From Manduca sexta (Eukaryota; Arthropoda; Insecta; Lepidoptera; Sphingidae): DNA of 64,000 nucleotides. The stretch lies in assembly GCF_014839805.1 (NCBI RefSeq), contig NC_051138.1:12274983-12338982 (forward strand). The letters are read 5' to 3'. Shown in pieces: positions 10,880 through 21,648 of the stretch; position 1 is the stretch's first letter; every line of letters begins with the position of its first letter. Below the pieces are notes generated by a model that was not told where the DNA came from, ran no database searches, and worked only from the letters and a program-made list of their open reading frames with translations. The translations under genes were made by a program, and so were the position numbers.

Positions 10880-11279
10880 AGTGCGTTCGGCTAATTTCGG
10901 ACGGTTTTTCGGGGTGTTGCGAGGAGTCTCGAAAATTTTTTTTTTCTCATAATATATTTAAGCGATACCAACATTTTATACACGAAACTGGTTATTATTA
11001 ATGCTACTTTATGTGATAATTTAATAATCTTCCAATTCTCACTGTGTAAGCTTAATAATAGATGATAATCTAACCACTCCAAAATCCGAAATCCACCTTT
11101 TTTGTTTCAATGCACAAAGCGCACCCGTTCTTGGTCGTAGCATCATCTGTGGTATATAGGGCGGGGCAAAAGGAGACAGCGTAGCCGCCTACATAGCTTA
11201 AACTAAAAAATAACCATAGTTTCATGGTAGTTTTTCGTTATACGATCTTACCCCGTATCCGATCTTACCCGAACGCACT
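10880..11279. mobile_element. MITE-like element with ~24 bp terminal inverted repeats
   Basis: The left end AGTGCGTTCGGCTAATTTCG and the right end, reverse-complemented AGTGCGTTCGGGTAAGATCG, match over ~24 bp with a few changes. The interior is non-coding; it has a GGGCGGGGCAAAAGGAG segment, and a CCATAGTTTCATGG palindrome near the right arm. A ~400 bp element with TIRs and no transposase fits a non-autonomous DNA transposon. No clear target duplication is visible, so the superfamily is open. Confidence 0.5.
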
Positions 11280-12284
11280 TAATCCTAAAAATCATAACAA
11301 AACTGATCAGGAATAACAATAATTACAAGCATATTTCCGTCGCTAATTCGCCAAATATACAATCCGACATTTCCACTATATAAAAATCGATAAATTTTCC
11401 CAGACTTTATCGGAATTTCACATCACCACCTGCATTCGCCACGTGTATCACCGGCATGTCTGCCACACACCGGCTTTATTACCACGACGGTGTTAATCTT
11501 GCACGCCCGGACTGTACTAATGGGATTTCAAATATCAATTATTCAATACAATTATTTAAGTATTTATTTCTCTCTTACAAATATTACATGTATATTTAAA
11601 TACAAGTATCAATGGCGAAGCGTCTATACAACTCGTTTCCCACCGGCTTCTCTTTTAGCTTCATTAAAGTTGACTTAGCTTTTGTTTTCTGTTAAATAGG
11701 CAGCGATAGACACGATCTAAGACATTTTTTTTGCCTCGGGTTACCTTTTAAAAGATTTCACCCTCCGCCACTGACAAGTATATTAAATTTATGTTCGGCT
11801 GGTACCTAAAATAGGAACACCTGAGTTAAAAGTACCAGCAACCTTCCAATGACTCAGTTTAATTACTGATTTTAATTGATTTTATTATCGATTTGATTTT
11901 AATATCGAACGTAGCGACCGTTTTATTTCGTATCATTCGATAATGTGCAGACGATATTAGATATTAAGACGCAGTAATTAAATGTTCGTTTCGATTGCAT
12001 TGCATTAAGTACTAATGGTAATTAATTTGTGTTAGTCAAACAAGTTGTAATATTTTCAGGTTAGTACCTATTTATCATGACATTGTTATAAGAATTTAAA
12101 GATATGTTACCACCACACTGAAGTTTAATAGGTGTTTTCGTTTTTGACAATATGTGTTAATATACCTGGAATTTGTGTAAATATAAGACAATTTATTTCG
12201 TGGAAGTCAAATCACTTCCAAAAACGGCAAACAAATACGTACGCATGTAATTATTATGTTTGTGAAATTTTATGACAACTTATG
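11280..12284. other. Unique AT-rich stretch, no gene seen
   Basis: AT-rich with no repeat of the window's families. A 62-codon frame at 11490-11678 has no domain. Confidence 0.45.
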
Positions 12285-12492
12285 TACTGTCAGCAATATA
12301 AGTAGCTGAGCAAATTTAAAACTCCAAATCGCCTATACGTGTTATGTTTAATTGAAACATTTTTTTCTTCGTGGAAGAACGTACCTTTTTATTTTATTTT
12401 TGTGAGGAGAACACAAATATTGGTAAGGAAATAAAAGTGAATAGGCGATTTGAAATATTTAATATGTTCAGCTACTTTCGTGGCTGACTGTA
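12285..12492. mobile_element. MITE flanked by TA, ~50-60 bp terminal inverted repeats
   Basis: The left arm starts TACTGTCAGC and the right arm ends GCTGACTGTA. The arms align over ~55 bp with shared AGTAGCTGA and AAATCGCCTAT blocks. TA lies at each edge, which fits a Tc1/mariner-type non-autonomous element. The ~210 bp interior is non-coding and includes T-rich runs. Confidence 0.6.
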
Positions 12493-13140
12493 TATCCGTA
12501 ATACACATATAAGTATATCATAAAAGCGTATCAATGTATATTTTGAGAGAATTATTAATATAACATTTAAAATAGTTATTACATATTCCACGAGTCATAA
12601 GATATTAGTAAGTATAAATTTCTAAAATTCTGTATAAAATAAACATCAAATAAAAAAAATGTCGCATACAATGTGTGAAGTTGTTTAAAACGCAAAACGT
12701 CCGGAGCGTTGATTGTCAACGCACCTGCTTTACAGCACCAACGTGGGCCTTATAATTTGAGTTTTAATGTGGGCAGCATAAATAGTTTTTTGTTAGTTCC
12801 TGTATCAAAAGAGGCTAAGGCTTTATTAAAAAAATATTTTGATTTCATCAAAATTTTGTAGTCGTGAAATAACGACCAAGCTTCTTGAAGAAAGATTTAA
12901 AAAAAAAAGAAAAAAAAAAACGATTCGAAAACACTGATAACGATGCTAAGTGTTAGCTAATGGGCGATAATGCGCTGTCTCATTACCTGTCACTGCACGG
13001 GAAGGTTACGTTAATCCATGCTATATCTCCACGAGATAAGATAAGTCGCGGGTTATTTTTCGTTGGGAAAAGCAATTAGACCTCTTTTCTGTAACACTTG
13101 TTTTTATGTGGGGCTTAATAATGATGGATATAGTGTCATA
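12493..13140. other. Unique AT-rich stretch, no gene seen
   Basis: It includes an A-run interrupted by G at 12899-12920 and a pair of overlapping GATAAG words at 13034-13045 (candidate GATA-factor sites). No gene. Confidence 0.4.
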
Positions 13141-13280
13141 TCGTATGACAAATAAGCAAATGGGTCATCTGATTAAATGATCATTGCCGCCTACAAATAA
13201 TACCAGAGGATGTGATGCGTTGCCGGTCTTTGAGTTGGGAATAGGGCTTATTTAGTACCCTTACCACCGCTTTTAATAAA
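13141..13280 (-). repeat. LINE 3'-end fragment, eroded
   Basis: The order of blocks (GGGTCATCTGATTAAATGATC, CATTGCCGCC, ACCAGAGGATGTGATGCG, TTGCCGGTCTTT) matches a widespread lepidopteran LINE end that I know from memory and that resembles family E in arrangement. There is no second copy of this exact type in the window. Confidence 0.4.
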
Positions 13281-13295
13281 CGGTCTCAATCGCTT

Positions 13296-13476
13296 CAGGG
13301 CCCTTATTTTGTACGATAGTTTAAACGCGTAACGCGGCCGTGTCATGTTATCGTCGAGAAATGTGCGTGGAATGGTATTCTGTAAGCCAAATTTCTATAG
13401 TCCTAAACATGACGTCGTGTTACGTGCTTGTTACGCACTGTTTAAATAACGTGCGGTATGGAGAATAAGGCCCCAG
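13296..13476 (+). mobile_element. Palindromic MITE, family A, copy 1
   Basis: A ~180 bp unit with ends CAGGGCCCTTATT and AATAAGGCCCCAG forming ~18 bp imperfect terminal inverted repeats. Inner blocks are CGCGTAACGCGGCCGTGTCA, GTGGAATGGTATTCTGTA and CTATAGTCCTAAACATGA. It has no coding capacity. It is one of ten full or partial members here, which shows transposition, but no target duplication can be read. Confidence 0.8.
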
Positions 13477-14784
13477 GACAAAATGATTATAAACATGTGA
13501 CCTATATACTCTTGTTTACATTTTTTACGGAAGAAATCATGTTTATAAGGTTCCGTATATTAAAAAGCAATCCTTATAATATGTTTGTTGTTAAAGAAAT
13601 ATGAACGCAACCTCGTTTTAATGTAATTTAATGTGACTGCATAGGTTTCTTCTAAAAACAAAAAACTGTACGCTCTGTCTTTTTTCACGCTTCAACTCGT
13701 GTAATTTCCTAATAAAAACTAACTCCGTTTATATACGATAATTTATTATTTTATCTGTTGTCAGTATGTGTGTTGAGACTAATTTCTCAGGTATGAGTAG
13801 TGGTATCAAGTTGAAATTTATGTCAAATATAGCGGTCTATAATCTGTTTCAGATAGAAAAAAATATACTTGTAAGCCAACGCGATCGAAAGATATGACTG
13901 TTATTGTCCCATATTTTGCGATTTCACTAGAGAAACACAATCTATAGAACAATTTCCGTTGACCAAGAAGTATGAAATTTGGCAAGAAGCAATGTTTTAT
14001 AGCATATATTAAGGATAAATGTGAAAACGGTAACTTATTATTTGCGGTCGGTTCAATAACCCTGTCTAAGGACCAAAAGGCAAAGTGAACTTTGTCATTT
14101 AACCTAGTTTGTCTTTTAGTTACATTAAAAATGTTTTCTAAATGTACCTATGAAGCTGGTATGGAACCCTCAGTATTAGAGACCAAATCAAACTTGTTCG
14201 GTTTAAAAAAAATCTCTTGACATTGAATGTAATTAGACTACTTTGTTTTGTTATATAGGTATAAAAAACACATTTTTTTTATAATAATTTTGATAGTATC
14301 AAGTATATTCAAACAATTGCCTAGTTTAGTCATCTTTAAAATTATAATACTCGTGTAGTTATCAAAAATTGCTTCGTAAGCTAACTAGGAACACTATCAG
14401 TCATAATTAAAAAATATGACCAACTTCCTTAGCTCGGATTAGGTCAGAGCGAATTATGCTAATGAATCGATTATACTGCCCGCCGTCACTGTCCCGATGA
14501 CCTGGTCTCGGCGGCGCGAGCCGTTTACAATCACGTTTCATTACATACCACATTTGACGTTTTCGTATAGGGGGCAAACTGGAGATATCATTGCGAAAAA
14601 GGGCGGTTTGTAGTTATTTTTTTTTAACCTACTTTTAAGATATAGATTGGGAATTTAATCGCTTTACAGTGAGCTTAACTTTTAATTAGTAGGACTACGC
14701 TGTATAATTTTGTTTATAGCATATAATAGGCTCGTGTCATGTTTGTATTAAACAAGTATTTCCAGGAATGGTGTGGTAAACCTA
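13477..14784. other. Unique AT-rich stretch, no gene seen
   Basis: There is a small CpG-rich patch at 14475-14525. No repeats of the named families and no supported reading frame. Confidence 0.45.
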
Positions 14785-14970
14785 TATTTTTTATTACTTC
14801 GAATGACGAAACGAGCTTGCCTTTCGCCTGATGGTACCTAAGCGATATGACCGCCTATGAACAGTAGAAATACCATCCAATACCTTGAATTACAAACTAT
14901 TATTTGGTGTTCCACTGGGCTCGCCATCCTTACACATGAGCTAATAATTCATGAGATGTTAAATACTTCA
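14785..14970 (-). mobile_element. Family E retroposon, 5'-truncated copy
   Basis: The 3' half of the family is present in antisense: A-rich tail as TTTTTTATT, CTTGCCTTTCGCCTGATGG, ACCATCCAATACCTTGAATT and GGTGTTCCACTGGGCTCG. Homology stops near the GATGTTAA block. The truncation is typical of LINE-type retroposition. Confidence 0.7.
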
Positions 14971-16124
14971 ATCCTTGTTTATATAAAACATATTTCTATT
15001 TTTCATGAAAACAATTACACCCTGCCTGGACTTTAACAGGTAATCTAGTTTATAATCGCACAAACGCACACATACCTCTCCACTGACCCAACATCGGATT
15101 GGTTCGGATCATATTCGTCAAGTTACCCTATAGTTTCCATTAACTAGTGTCTGTACAGCGCAGTCTAATCGTGTGTCCACGTAGACAATTACCATTCAGT
15201 CTATTACGTACAATGGACGTCGTGGTGCTGCTAAATATGAGAGACGCAGTGCGGTTTGCAGTTAATTAGACGAAGTTACGGTCCTATTTGTTCACTGTAT
15301 TGACGGATTTGTATTGTAGCTGTTATCCCCGGGTTAACACTGAAGTATCAAATAAAGATTATTTGGATTAGATACAGTATAAGAATTTGCGTAAGTTTTG
15401 TATGAATAGTTTAATCATTTAGGTTTTATATTTATTCCGATAAGTAATAATTGAAAATGGGATTATAATAGCTAGTTCAATATAAGTTTTACACGGTTAG
15501 ATGCTCTGGATGATACTCACATGACATTATATATGCCGTATTTGAATTGTCTAATGTCTAGTCTGTAAATATGCACACACTGATAATTTTTCTTGCAAAT
15601 ACGTTACAATAGTTAAATAAACAGCATTGTCGCCATATTATCTGGTGATAGTTATCGCCACAACATTTCTAATACTCTTAGGTATGCCATTACGTCCAGT
15701 TTACACTACAGATGCATTGTATCTGCCACGGGAATGTCGAACTAAATATTCGATCAAAGTTCTTGCGATTTAAACCCCTCGAAATATAACTAGAGCGTCG
15801 CCCCACGTTACAAAGATATCGAAGAGAAGTCGACCTTATTTAAGCACAAGTGAATTTGATAAGTCAGTGTTTCCCATTCCACACACAATAAACCGTCAGG
15901 CGCGTCATCGGCCGGTATCGCCTTGAGTGAAGTGTGAAGTCAGCATAACAGCTGCATTGTTATCGTCCTTATGTGACATTACCGTGTAGGGCTGCCACAA
16001 ATTTCAAATACTAATATCACGTCTACTATACTATAATAGCAAATATTAATATCAGTTTAATTTTATTTCATTAGGTATACACATTATCCAGTCATATTAT
16101 TGGGTAAAGCCTGCTTTGTGGGGA

Positions 16125-16141
16125 GGGGGGGGGGGGGGGGG
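16125..16141 (+). repeat. Poly-G tract, 17 G
   Basis: An uninterrupted run of 17 G preceded by GTGGGGA. It can form intermolecular or intramolecular G-quadruplex-like structure, and its length is prone to sequencing error. Confidence 0.9.
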
Positions 16142-16819
16142 ATAAATTGTAATCCATTCACGTGTCATGTTGTTACATCTATGAAGAGAGTGAGTACCAA
16201 CGCTGGCGAAGTTACTTTGGAGTCCAAGAAATATTATACTCTCTTATTCACGAGTATTAGTGTATTCTTATATTGACTGTATAATTTCTTTTCGTTGACA
16301 TACAAAGTGGCTACGAATGCTGTTGACTCACTCGACAGAAACTAAGCTATTTCCTAACATAATACATGTTGCTATGATGTTTAAAAGTTGTATATTTTTT
16401 TTTCCCAATTGTCTTTGTATTTTATAATATTTAGCTCGACCCTAATACATACATGACATATTCGTGAAATACAAACACGGATAACACACATGTATACATT
16501 AACACACACAACACAAACTCAAAGCAACGACATCCGAGTACGGCACCGCATTAGTTAAACAGTGTGTCGGCCAAACATACACACACATTCACATAAATCA
16601 CATACACAAAAACACATACACACATTGGAATGTGTAGACCGCTACAAACACAGATGCATTCGTAACCGCGAATGTTATACGGCGTTGATATAAACGTTGC
16701 TTTCAATATACGGAAAATACGTCAAGTCAATTAATGACTAATCGGAATTTCTAAACGATATTTATTTAGGGAAGAAATTGGAAATTATGCATAAAATATA
16801 AATTAGGTGGACAGTAATT

Positions 16820-17309
16820 TGTTAGGTGACATATAAAATAGAATTCTTCAGACATCGCATTTAGAGATTGGAGTGTTTACTTATTAAAATAGAATACAAA
16901 GCTATAAACATTTACATTAGCCCCATAAATATCAAAACATTCGTAGACAACAAGGAATAGTTTTATGTGGCCATATGTCTTTTATTTAATCCAAAAATCT
17001 GCAATTTACATGCACAGCGCGGCGAGCTATATAATATTTCATGCTGCTCTCAGAGAAGCTATACATCTAATCATATTTCTTACATTGCATTTACTGTAAA
17101 ATGAATTATAAATGAGTTCTTATGAATAAAAAAAAATGTTTTCATCGTAATTCAATGGCTATATAATTTAACCGTTAATTAATAGCCAGTTATCATAATT
17201 CCAAAACATGCAGCAAGACTGCAACGCAAACGCAAGTAAAACAATAGTGCTTAGCGTCGCATCACTTAGCATAGGTGTTGAATTCTTGAAATTTAATGTC
17301 ACCTAATAA
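16820..17309. repeat. Possible element bounded by ~28 bp imperfect inverted repeats
   Basis: The left arm contains TTAGGTGACAT ... GAATTC and the right arm contains GAATTC ... ATGTCACCTAA, about three quarters matching over 28 bp. The interior has no reading frame. A chance pairing is possible, hence the low confidence. Confidence 0.22.
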
Positions 17310-17701
17310 AATGTCACCCGCTACGTGTTCAAATAAATGTTGGGTGACATTTTGCAGGAAAGCACAGGGTTGGGATGTCCTGAGTGTTTTTATATGCATT
17401 GCAAATTAACTATTGTCAGCGTTAGTGTTTTTTTTTTAACATGACACACGTTTGTTAGTCTTTCAAGAGTCGGTTTGAAGAGCGGCTAAGGCGCTTATCA
17501 CCCTTGAAAAATTAAGCGACCTGAGGTCAACCCAACTAACGGTGGGCAGGTCGTCATTGGGAGAACTTGAGACATCAACGATTAGGGATGAGCGTGCTAA
17601 ACAATTTATCCATTACCGTATTCGGTGGCACGCGGACAACAACTATTAGAGGGGTCGCGGGGACGGGGAACGGTCTTGTGGAGTATAACCACCTTATTAT
17701 A

Positions 17702-17908
17702 TAATAGAGGTTTTTTTATCTAAGGACGTAGTAAAGCTGTAATAACAAGTCTGTTTCTCAGTGCTGACAGCAACTCAATATTGAGATATAACAATATTAG
17801 CCAATCATAACGGCCCTATGTCTACGCACTGCGAAGGCTGCCGTCAGCACTGAGAAACAGACTTGTTATCACAGCTTTACTCTGTCCTTAGATAAAAAAA
17901 CGTCTATA
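17702..17908. mobile_element. MITE with ~63 bp terminal inverted repeats
   Basis: The arms at 17709-17771 and 17839-17901 are nearly perfect reverse complements, with blocks TTTTTTTATCTAAGGAC and AACAAGTCTGTTTCTCAGTG. The loop is ~67 bp. The pairing extends weakly outward through ATAGAG/CTCTAT-like bases. The long-arm, short-loop form marks a foldback MITE without coding sequence. The target duplication is unclear, possibly TA. Confidence 0.7.
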
Positions 17909-18711
17909 AATAAGGGGATAAGAGTTTTAAGAACTCGTTTTACGCCATATAGTCAGAATGATATCGTCCTTTGGGTCTGCCAGAACAGAACGTGGACATT
18001 TTTATTTAGCGCGGTCGAATGTAGTGTAGATTGTCGAATTTTGCCTAACTAACGCATTTGGATGATTTATTGTCACCGTGTGTTTGCGTGTTAATTTCAT
18101 AGTTATCAAACCAAATGTCGAGTGGTTAGAATTTATCATTAAAGGCAGTAGTAATACCGAAGTGTAATCAGCATGACACAGAAGTCTGTTACACCCTTAA
18201 ACTAACTGCAATAACTAGTTTCGAGTTTTGACCTATTAGGCATTAAGCTTTGACAACTAAAAATAAATATATTTCTTTATTATTATTATTATTCCCTTCT
18301 CGAGACTAAAAAATAAAACTACTATGACGGCTCGCCTACAAAAAAATGTTTTCATAACGATCCCAATCGCACCCTCTATTAACAAAAATAGAAACAAAAA
18401 ATTATATAAATTTGCCAAAATTACACGGCTACCGTGCGAAACATCAGACGAAACGAACAATCATCGAAAAACAAACTATGCAACACTCAACCGTGTCAAG
18501 GCGGTGTCGCGAACTGGACAACGTTTTTTTCTTATTTTTCGTAAAATAGAAAACGGTTAGCTTTGTTTTTACACAGTGACTACTGTGGCGCAATCCGCGA
18601 CCTTCTAATGCCTCGCCGAACGATACTGAATGTTGCGGCACGCTTCAAGGCTTTGGTGTTTCATGATCTAAAACTTGAATGAAACACCAGTAGGTTATGT
18701 CTTAAGCCGAA
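17909..18711. other. Unique stretch with ATT microsatellite
   Basis: (ATT)n lies at 18276-18293. Open frames on both strands at 18257-18641 overlap each other and carry no domain. No gene supported. Confidence 0.4.
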
Positions 18712-18894
18712 CAGGGGCCTTATTCTCTATCCCGCACGTTATTTTAACAGTGCGTAACAAGCACGTGACACAACGCATCATGTTTAGGACTATAGAAATT
18801 TGGCTTACAGAATACCATTCCACGCACATTTCTCGGAGATAACACGATACGGCCGCGTTACGCGTTTACACTATCATACAGAATAAAGGCCCTG
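18712..18894 (-). mobile_element. Palindromic MITE, family A, copy 2
   Basis: Full-length copy in minus orientation with ends CAGGGGCCTTATT and AATAAAGGCCCTG. Inner blocks match copy 1 closely. It forms an inverted pair with the copy that starts ~235 bp downstream. Confidence 0.82.
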
Positions 18895-19128
18895 ATTGGT
18901 ATAATTGTGAGTATGATTGCAGATTAAAGTGACCTTTAAAAAGTTTGTGATAATATTATCTAAATATATTTTAAGTTACGATATTTTCTGCTGAAGATCA
19001 AATAACCATCAAAGTAAAAAAAAAACCGCGCATCTTACTAAGCAAATATAAGTAATATTGTATTTCTACATATAAAATGTAACATATAGTATGTTTCCTA
19101 ACATACAATGATAAAACACTTCGCTGCC

Positions 19129-19310
19129 TGGGCCCTTATTCTGTATGATAGTGTAAACGCGTAACGCGGCCGTGGCATGTTATCTTCGAGAAATGTGCGT
19201 GGAATGGTATTCTGTAAGCCAAATTTCTATAGTCCTAAACATGACACGTTGTGTTACGTGCTTGTTACGCACGGTTAAAATAACGTGCAGGATAGAGAAT
19301 AAGGCCCCTG
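19129..19310 (+). mobile_element. Palindromic MITE, family A, copy 3
   Basis: Full-length plus-orientation copy. Its last bases run straight into the first bases of a SINE C (the CCCCTGGGTTGCGTAG junction), so one element probably landed at the edge of the other. Confidence 0.82.
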
Positions 19311-19575
19311 GGTTGCGTAGTTGTATGGCGAGCGCGGTACAACACCACTCTGGGTGATTTGAACCCAGGATCTCTATCCTGGGTTCAAATCCCAGGTCCG
19401 GCAAAGTGATATTGGGGTTTTCTGCTCTATCAGCCTGGATTCTGAAATTTGTGCTCGATACGGCGATAGGCTTACCTTCTATCACACCATGGGACGGAAC
19501 ACACAGGCGATAAGTGATTGCCCTGGCACCACATACCCCTTCGGGGATACAGGCATGGTGCGTGTATTAGTATTT
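19311..19575 (+). mobile_element. tRNA-derived SINE, family C, with an inverted B-box duplication
   Basis: Plus-oriented copy with a head (GCGTAGTTGTA), B box GGTTCAAATCC, and body blocks AAGTGATATTGGGGTTTTCTG and CGATACGGCGATAGG, ending near CCCCTTCGGGGATACAGGC. Compared with the 43.5 and 57.7 kb copies it carries ~22 extra bases just before the B box. These are the reverse complement of the B-box region and give a perfect 16 bp hairpin with loop CTCT at 19356-19391. Confidence 0.78.
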
Positions 19576-19579
19576 AACT

Positions 19580-20809
19580 CAGTATTCAGATTCAAGATTG
19601 TCGCGCGATACAATCGCGACGCTATTAATGCAAAATGTTCAAATCCCACGATATTATGCGCTTGTTGTTCAAATTAACCTGTAGGGATGTGCTGTGTTTA
19701 TATGTTGTTTTTAATTTTTAATACGTTAAGTGTTAAAATAATTATTTATTCAAATGATGCCTGTTTATTAGATATTTCAGATTTAGAAGTTGTTTTAAAA
19801 ATCTTAATTCATTGATTTTTTATGTAATTATTATCTTATTTCATTCTATAAAAAAACAACTTCACAAATCTATATCTATTCTAATTTTTTTTCGTATTTA
19901 TAGTAAATACAACTCAACATTTATAAAATTTTTACTGACGTCAATCGACGCTAAACTGTGGCCGTCATGTGACGGCGGCGTTAAACCCAAGCTTTAGTAC
20001 CACCGTTGTACGCATGACGTAAACCCCGCAACACATCAGGCCCGCTGGAGTGATTTAGCAAAACGTCAATTTCGGCACGTCATTCGAAGTTTTGCATCGC
20101 TCCCGCCTCGCCGTGCAAGTTGGCAACGGATTGAGTTTGTGATTAATATCTAGGCGCTTGTAGTTCGCTAGATGACAACCAGGGTGGCCACTTTTGGTGG
20201 CGAATTGAGAACCATATTATACCATAACATTTTAAAGTGCGTATAATGTAGATTTGAAACTAGAATCTAAGTCGTTAGACGCAGAGAATTTGTCAGATTC
20301 AGTCGAGGTATAGTAGCCCATATTTGCGATATTTGTTTCAATGTAAAACTTTGATTTATGTGTAAAGTTAGTTTTCACATTTCCTACAAGAATATCCGAA
20401 CAACTACGCCAACGGTCGCAATATCTGATTTAGGGTTTATTTGTTGAGTAGGTATGTTATACTGCATTACTTATTGTAACGCCTAGGTCCAACTTTTTGA
20501 TAAGATTCTTACGTAAACAATAAGAAGACCAGTATTAAAAAAATGCTGGTATTATTAATATTTATTTTACTAAATTTGATCACTGACGGTGAAATTTTAA
20601 TTTAATTAATTTTCGTTTCGATAAATATTTTTATTAAACAGTACAGCACAACCCTACGTATTGGACGTTGACGGGTCGCTTGAGTGAATCATCCACGCGG
20701 TGTGGCGCTATGTGGCGGTTCGGCGCTCGCATGGTTGTTGCGGTCGACCCTTGTACCTATTACAGATTCTATGCTCTATCTTTACTATAAATGATGATTA
20801 TAACTAACT
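19580..20809. other. Unique stretch with CpG-containing patches
   Basis: GC-richer patches occur at 19960-20130 and 20660-20750 in an AT-rich background. Neither holds a convincing frame. They may be conserved non-coding elements; nothing more can be said. Confidence 0.35.
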
Positions 20810-20980
20810 ACCATTTTCAATAAACGACTCCAATTGTTATCTAACCGCCATTATAATTTTTTTTCGATCTAAGATCTTCGAAAAAAGGTTTTTTGACACG
20901 CTCACAAATGAGTTATTTTGATTGGTTCATTCTCGGAATCGGATTGAAATATTGAGATTGAGATCGTTTATTGAAAACGA
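20810..20980. repeat. Unclassified repeat F, copy 1
   Basis: It shares an ordered set of blocks with 58486-58663: CCATTTTCA, TTTTTTTTCGATCTAA, TTTTGACA, GGTTCATTCTCGG, ATCGGATT and GAGATTG. Spacing is conserved over ~170 bp despite many substitutions. There is no frame, tail or TIR that would classify it. Confidence 0.5.
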
Positions 20981-21568
20981 CTGTAAACGAATAGTTAGGC
21001 CTTAGTGAAGGGAATATTCGTATGAAGTCGCTGCACCGTTCCGCAATACACACGAGCTCTTAGCTCGAAGAGAATGATCGATGATTTTTACTGAAAAACT
21101 AAAGTAAAGTGATAGTTTTGCGTGGTAAAGTCGATGGCGTAAACCATTTTATGTCGTCACGGAGAATTCTGGAGTCCAAAATATACTGGTTTCTCACCTA
21201 AGCCTTATGTTTTTCCTGTAAGGTAATACATCCATAATTGTTGTGGTAAAGTGGTTATGGGCGTTAAAGTCAATTAAACAAGGCCTATTTACGAGTTTGC
21301 CAGTTTATGTTGTAAAAAAATCTCGAATCTCGACTTTATTGCTCAATAATTAACACCAAATTCCCAATCTATTTATTATGCATTCTTCCGTCCATTGTGC
21401 TGAATTAAATGCGTGTATTTAATACGCGTTAACCGTTAATCGTAGTTGTTCAACTCAATCGAGATTGTCAAATGCAAAATACGTTTGCCCGAGGCAAGTC
21501 TGTGCGGTGTTCGCGTATTGCGGTGCCGATTTTGTGATGGAGGGTGGTTACTCAACCACCTTCGTCGT
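20981..21568. other. Unique stretch, no gene seen
   Basis: Mixed composition, with no repeat of the named families and no reading frame worth calling. Confidence 0.4.
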
Positions 21569-21648
21569 ATAATCGTATAACACATCTAATTGTGAGTGAC
21601 CAAGGTACTCACCTTCGTCACTCACAATTAGATGTGTTATACGATTAT
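21569..21648. repeat. Perfect 32 bp hairpin
   Basis: Arms 21569-21600 and 21617-21648 are exact reverse complements (left arm begins ATAATCGTATAACAC) with a 16-base spacer. The word ACCTTCGTC occurs just before the left arm and again in the spacer. That is the footprint expected if replication switched template and copied the flank backwards. No transposon ends are visible. Confidence 0.85.

Larger units (their letters stand above)
14971..17701. other. Unique stretch with G-run and CA-rich segment
   Basis: It holds a 17-base G-run at 16125-16141, an interrupted ACAC-rich segment at 16495-16625, and an inverted pair of TTAGGTGACAT words at 16822 and 17296 that might be worn element ends. No gene and no recognised transposon. 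Confidence 0.4.

Noticed and set aside
19180..19485. 101-codon minus frame
   Set aside because: Lies entirely across a family A MITE and a SINE C; the peptide is translated repeat.
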